A stretch of 64,000 nt of DNA. Origin: Prinsepia uniflora. Lineage: Eukaryota > Streptophyta > Magnoliopsida > Rosales > Rosaceae. Shown here piece by piece: positions 59,945 through 64,000 of the stretch; position 1 is the stretch's first letter; the number at the start of each line of letters is the position of its first letter. Position numbers and translations under genes: made by a program. The notes under the pieces were generated by a model, which had not been told where the DNA came from, made no database searches, and worked only from the letters and a program-made list of their open reading frames with translations. The stretch lies in contig CM064872.1 in NCBI GenBank assembly GCA_032719365.1, positions 55,232,891 through 55,296,890 of the forward strand. Direction: 5' to 3'.

Positions 59945-59956
59945 GCGCTAATACCA
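59945..59956 (-). other. Primer binding site of element D, degenerate
   Basis: GCGCTAATACCA, two changes from GCTCTGATACCA, lying just before the right LTR start. It is probably an initiator-Met site. Confidence 0.65.
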
Positions 59957-59959
59957 AGT

Positions 59960-60075
59960 TAATAGGACCCATCTTGATAAATGAGGAGATCATGCTCCCG
60001 TCTAATAGCTAACTTTAACTAAAACCAAACTTAAAGTAAAACCGATAAAGATATTAAGTCTGTCACTATCAGACA
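59960..60075 (-). mobile_element. Right (5') LTR of element D, first 116 bp only
   Basis: TAATAGGACCCATC onward matches the beginning of the left D LTR at 46688. After GACAAGGGCAC it joins an inverted D LTR at about 60076. The rest of this LTR is missing. Confidence 0.7.
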
Positions 60076-61080
60076 AGGGCACAAACTTCAACAAGGGTAA
60101 AATCAAAAAAGTCAAAAAGGAAATGACTATGTTTCCCCTATTGGGTCAATAGTTGAATTTTTGACTGAAATAATTTTTGGATATTCCATAAAGGTCATTG
60201 TAAAGGTCTCAGCCTCCTGAGTATCTCCGTAGGTGGCATGCTGAAAACGGAGTTTGGACGAGATCGTTTTGGGGTTACATCGAGTAAGGGCATTTTGGTA
60301 ATTTGCCAGTAAGGGCAATTTAGTAATATCTTTGGGAGATTTTTCTCTTAGGGATGAATGAGACAAGGACAAGTGTCCCCTTATCACTTATGGGAGTGTG
60401 CACCGACTTGGCATGTATGTGTGAGCTTGTGATATCTTTTTATGTGTTTGTGTGTGTGTGTGTGTGTTTCGTTCGTGAAGGAAGGAAAAGAAACAAAAAA
60501 AACTGAAGAGGGAGAAGGAGAGAAGAGAAAAGAAAGAAAACTCAGAGAAGAGAATGAGGAGAGAGGAAGAAAACAAAGTGAGCAGAATGGAGATCTGGAA
60601 GGCTTAGACCGAAAGCCCCGAAATAAACCCAATAAATAATTTTTACGGGTTTGAGTTGTACGATCGCGTTTTCGACTAGGAACTTGAGAAAAAAGTTTGC
60701 TACCTTCCACTATGAGTTCCTACAACCTTAACAAGCTAATGATTCATGGTTTTGGATGCTGCAATCACCCAAACAATGAGGGTGACAGAATGCCGAGGAA
60801 GGACAGGACTTCGAATAGTTTTCGAGGTGAGTTTTTTGGTTTTGAATTCATAGCTCTATTCATGAGCTAGTATAGAGTAGACTAGAAAAAACAGGAGTGA
60901 AAACGGGTGAGTTTTGAGTGAGATAGGACTGGATAAGGTCGTCGGGTCAGGCGACCAGAAAATCAGGGAAACAAGCGAGGAAGATGATGAATAGTGTGCT
61001 AGCACGTGGGCACCACGCATAGCCTCTTCTGGGGTACGTGGGAGCGCATGCCAGCATATCTCAGCATGCAACCAACATGT
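60076..61080 (+). mobile_element. D-family LTR in plus orientation, truncated
   Basis: Reverse complement of 55274-55613 and of the part of LTR D before element E. It lacks the first ~20 bp and stops at CAACATGTTT near 61080, where gag sequence begins; the second copy has the same CAACATGTTTTT word at 62308, so the junction may have used this short shared word. A GT run and GA-rich leader lie at 60443-60590. Confidence 0.75.
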
Positions 61081-61940
61081 TTACCCACGATCATATCGTG
61101 ATGTTAAAGAGGTAGAATTTCTACGACTAGAACAAGGAAGTATGACGGTGGCCGAGTATAAGCGAAATTTTTTTCGTTTATCCTGGTTTGCCCCGACAGT
61201 TGTAATAACCGTGGCAGATAAGTGCAGGAAATTTGAGTTAGGTCTTTGAACTGAGATCCGGGCTTCCGTGAAAGCTGGTACATATGCCACATTGACGGAA
61301 TTGTCAGATACCGCTATTCGGGTAAAGGCCAGCTTGTCCATGAGATATCAGGGAGCGAGTTTTGGCTAGAAGCGTGAGAATCCGTATATGGACACTTCAA
61401 GTCAAAATTTCCAAGAGGAGAGAGTGTTAGTGCTAGAAAATTTGGTAGTGGTGGTGTTGTTTTAGCCAGTAAAGAGATAGGATTAGACAGTACCCAAAGT
61501 TTAAGGTCAAGGTCACAATCACCCACTCAGTCTAGTCGAGCTTCAATGCAATCATCAAATAGATAAAAGGGTAGAACTTTCTAGAATAGTTGTCTTGATT
61601 GTGGGGAGCCTAGGCACTTTTGTAAGGATTATCCAAACTACCCGGGTAATGGTATGACAGGGCGAGACATAGCAGACTACGGCCAAATTTTTGGTACGTC
61701 AAGAAGAAGTCAAAACCCAACCAGTGGGATCAGAACTAGATCCAGAGGACATGGCTGATCTTCACGGCCAAAAGCTCGAGTGTTTGCTATGAGACGATCT
61801 AAGGTTCGTGAGACACCAGTTTTGGTGACAGGTGCAAATTTACTTTTGGGTGTGATTTACGTGTTTTGGTAGTTTTAGAGTACACATTGATTATATCATA
61901 GGAAATCACGAGTACTGGGTTAGAACCCGATTATGTGGAA
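61081..61940 (+). pseudogene. Ty3-like gag relic of element D, plus copy
   Basis: Reads VEFLRLEQGSMTVAEYKRNF, then a stop after KFELGL near 61246, then TEIRASVKAGTYATLTEL, and later a zinc knuckle CLDCGEPRHFCKDY whose last Cys is Tyr. It then runs into the region shared with 55614-55917. Its own protease and pol are absent. Confidence 0.82.
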
Positions 61941-61949
61941 GGAATGTTT

Positions 61950-63089
61950 GCGGGTTTGAGTTGCACGATCGCATTTTTCACTAGGAGCTTGAGAAACAAG
62001 TTTGCTACCATCCTCTTTGAGTTCGTACGACCTTAACAAGCTACTGAGTCGTGGTTTTGGATGTTGGAATCACCTAGATAGTTGGGGTGACAGACGACCG
62101 AGGAAGGAGAATACTTTGAATGGTTTTCAAGGTTATTTTTCTAGTTTTGAATTCATAGATCTATTCTTGAGCTAGTATAGAGTAGACTGAACAAAACAGA
62201 AGTGAAAACAGGTGAGTTTTCAATGAGATAAGACTAAGTCGGGTTGTTGGGTCGGGAAACCTAAAAATAAGGGAAACGAGCAAGGAAGATGATGAATAGT
62301 GCAAACAACATGTTTTTACGAACATTTTGGCGTAGGTATTGAGGCAATCAAACACCATCACGGGGTAGTTTTGGTTGCCCGAAGTACGTAGTTAATATTT
62401 TAAAATTAATATTAAATTTCTCAGAGTTAGGGTTTGTACCAAGAGGTTAACTGAGGGTTCGTGGGACATTAATAACCTAGAATTATATTTTTGACAGTAA
62501 ATGTAATGCCAGAAGCGGACGAGGAACGTTCGGAACAAGAGTAATCGGTGAATTCGCACTATGAGTGAACTTTTATTTTTATTAAAATATTATGTATGCA
62601 TATTTACGTATTTTAAATATTTTCCTATTTATTTTTATGACGTTTGATTGATTGGGATTTTTATATGATTTTTGACGATTTTACGGACATTACTTTATTA
62701 CACATTTTACGAGATTTCCTTAACTTATGTTTTCAAGATTTCGTTTAAATTATGGAGTTGAATTGTGAGATTGATAAATGTTATAAGTATGTGATTCCTC
62801 GGTATTTGTGCATTGTGATGTGAATTATATATTGTGAATAACCTCCTTGAGATGTGTGTTGGTTGGTTTGAGGTCTTAGAAGTCGAAGGGCTCTGGTTCC
62901 TAGGACTAAGGATTCGAACGTTAAGCTGGGCTCTGATTCTCGAGTGAGTGGTGTACCTACCGGTAATGTAGTTGATGTGTTGATTGATAATGTACATTGA
63001 GGATGGGTTGGACTTGGATTGATTGTGTGTTAAGGGAAATTGAACCGGAGCCTATCTCGACGTCGGAGTTACTAGTCCTAGGAACCGGA
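61950..63089 (+). mobile_element. Second D-family LTR in plus orientation, partial
   Basis: Begins inside the LTR at GCGGGTTTGAGTTGCACGATCG, the equivalent of about 60647, and continues past the end of the first copy through ATAATTCTAGGTTATT-type and CCTACCGGTA-type blocks matching 47270-47960 inverted. A minus-oriented LTR starts at 63090. Confidence 0.75.
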
Positions 63090-63859
63090 TGACAGGGCCT
63101 AACCTTGAAAACACCACATATGGCGTACCCGAGCCTTTCTCCCAACTAACAAGTAACCCAAAGTATCAACATTCACTTGAACTTGTCAGACAAGGGATAT
63201 TCGAAAGTCTTCCTAGTTCATGCCTTCACCTCTCGAGCCTCGATTCCCTTGCAATGACGTTAGAGGGTTACAAAATCATGAAAACGTGTGAGTGGACAAA
63301 AGAACTATTTTAAAAACATTATTTTAAAACAACCAGCATTTACCCTTAATTTTCCAAAAACATGGATGCATATAAAAACCATTTCACTTCAATTAAAAAG
63401 AAACACAATTATAATCTTGAACTCCATGAAAACATCCGTAAAGCACTTATCTCAATAACATACTTATCGAGCTCATACTATCCTAAATTCTTTGTTGAGC
63501 TCTCATTCCATATCTAAGACTAAAACAAAAAACTGTATCCATAACCAACACACATATGAACATACCAATACAAATAGCTCGCACTTAGTTCACCTCACAA
63601 TGCACGAGTATCGGGGAGTCATACACATCAATAATCAATCACACTGAACCATCTCATCTAAAACGAAAAATCAAAAATCACCCTGAAGCTTACACATTTT
63701 CTAACACATATAAATATATAATATTCACATTTCGACCTCATAATCCAGAACCACTAATAGCCCTACAACCATCCATGGCTCATCTACTATTTCAACACCA
63801 GGCCATGCACGAGATCACATATCGAAGGCATGACATTAATAACACAACTCGGAACCTTA
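63090..63859 (-). mobile_element. Element F, left LTR and short internal remnant
   Basis: Begins TGACAGGGCCTAACC and shares its first ~130 bp with 63875-64000, including GTAACCCAAAGT, CATTCACTTGAACTT and GTCAGACAAGGGATAT. The LTR must be truncated, since only ~770 bp lie between its start and the primer site. No coding domain. Confidence 0.7.
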
Positions 63860-63871
63860 GGTCTGATACCA
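63860..63871 (-). other. Primer binding site of element F
   Basis: GGTCTGATACCA, one change from the tRNA-iMet complement, three bases before the LTR beginning TAACAGGACCC. Minus orientation. Confidence 0.75.
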
Positions 63872-63874
63872 AGC

Positions 63875-64000
63875 TAACAGGACCCAACCTTGAAAACACC
63901 CCGTAAGTAAGGCGTACCCAGACCTTGCTTTAGTTTGAAAAGTAACCCAAAGTGCAAACATTCACTTGAACTTGTCAGACAAGGGATATACAAAAGCCTC
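63875..64000 (-). mobile_element. Element F right LTR, runs off the window
   Basis: TAACAGGACCCAACC onward aligns with 63090-63215. The canonical TG start has become TA. Only the first 126 bp are in the window. Confidence 0.75.

Overview
The window is nuclear DNA of a flowering plant. It holds two credible protein-coding genes: a multi-exon RETICULATA-RELATED (DUF3411) chloroplast protein gene on the minus strand (23976-30532), and a RING-H2 E3 ubiquitin ligase gene on the plus strand (31730-32668). They are divergent, with about 1.2 kb between start codons. Nearly everything else is nested, decayed transposable element DNA. No bacterial, organellar or viral block is evident. The species cannot be read from the sequence; the introns, plant gene families and element types only say angiosperm.

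Left arm (1-23.1 kb). The window opens inside a plus-strand LTR of a long family, here called A (1-1873), which abuts a minus-strand A element (LTR 1874-3745, internal 3746-6171, LTR 6172-8949). That element sits in the DUF4216 end of a CACTA (En/Spm) transposon relic whose tnp2 and DUF4218 coding remains run minus-strand to about 14.1 kb. The relic also carries a complete TRIM element (10774-11442, target-site duplication TGTTA) and a 1.6 kb DNA-transposon-like insert (11893-13528). A SINE with target duplication (15230-15376), an AAT microsatellite and a TRIM solo LTR follow. Next is a hAT-like element (16300-23087) holding a second complete TRIM (16810-17541) and a whole but broken Ty1/Copia element (17852-22793).

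Gene island (23.1-33 kb). The DUF3411 gene has eight exons, all with GT-AG introns, that join in frame to about 516 residues. One intron holds a 318-bp tandem duplication that copies an exon 5 splice-acceptor region, and a SINE-like repeat. The RING gene reads as one open frame, but its last codons form a perfect splice donor, and a downstream exon in frame would replace the tail.

Right arm (33-64 kb). This is nested LTR elements, mostly in minus orientation: a Ty3-like relic C (33880-35461), element B (35462-44332) whose right LTR is split by a clean A solo LTR (40691-43638, duplication GAAAA), a plus-strand LTR H (44575-46687) with a hAT MITE (45104-45612, perfect 8-bp duplication), element D (46688-60075) split by an Asp-tRNA-primed element E (48844-55268) and by a 3.0 kb solo LTR G (55923-58928, duplication TACCA), then an inverted copy of D (60076-63089) and a related element F running off the end.

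No new multi-gene system was found. The most unusual signals are arrays of short repeats in families A and B whose units keep hairpin pairing by compensatory changes, a conserved terminal palindrome in LTR-A, long perfect palindromes in LTR-G, and the duplicated splice-site segment and possible alternative tail in the two genes.
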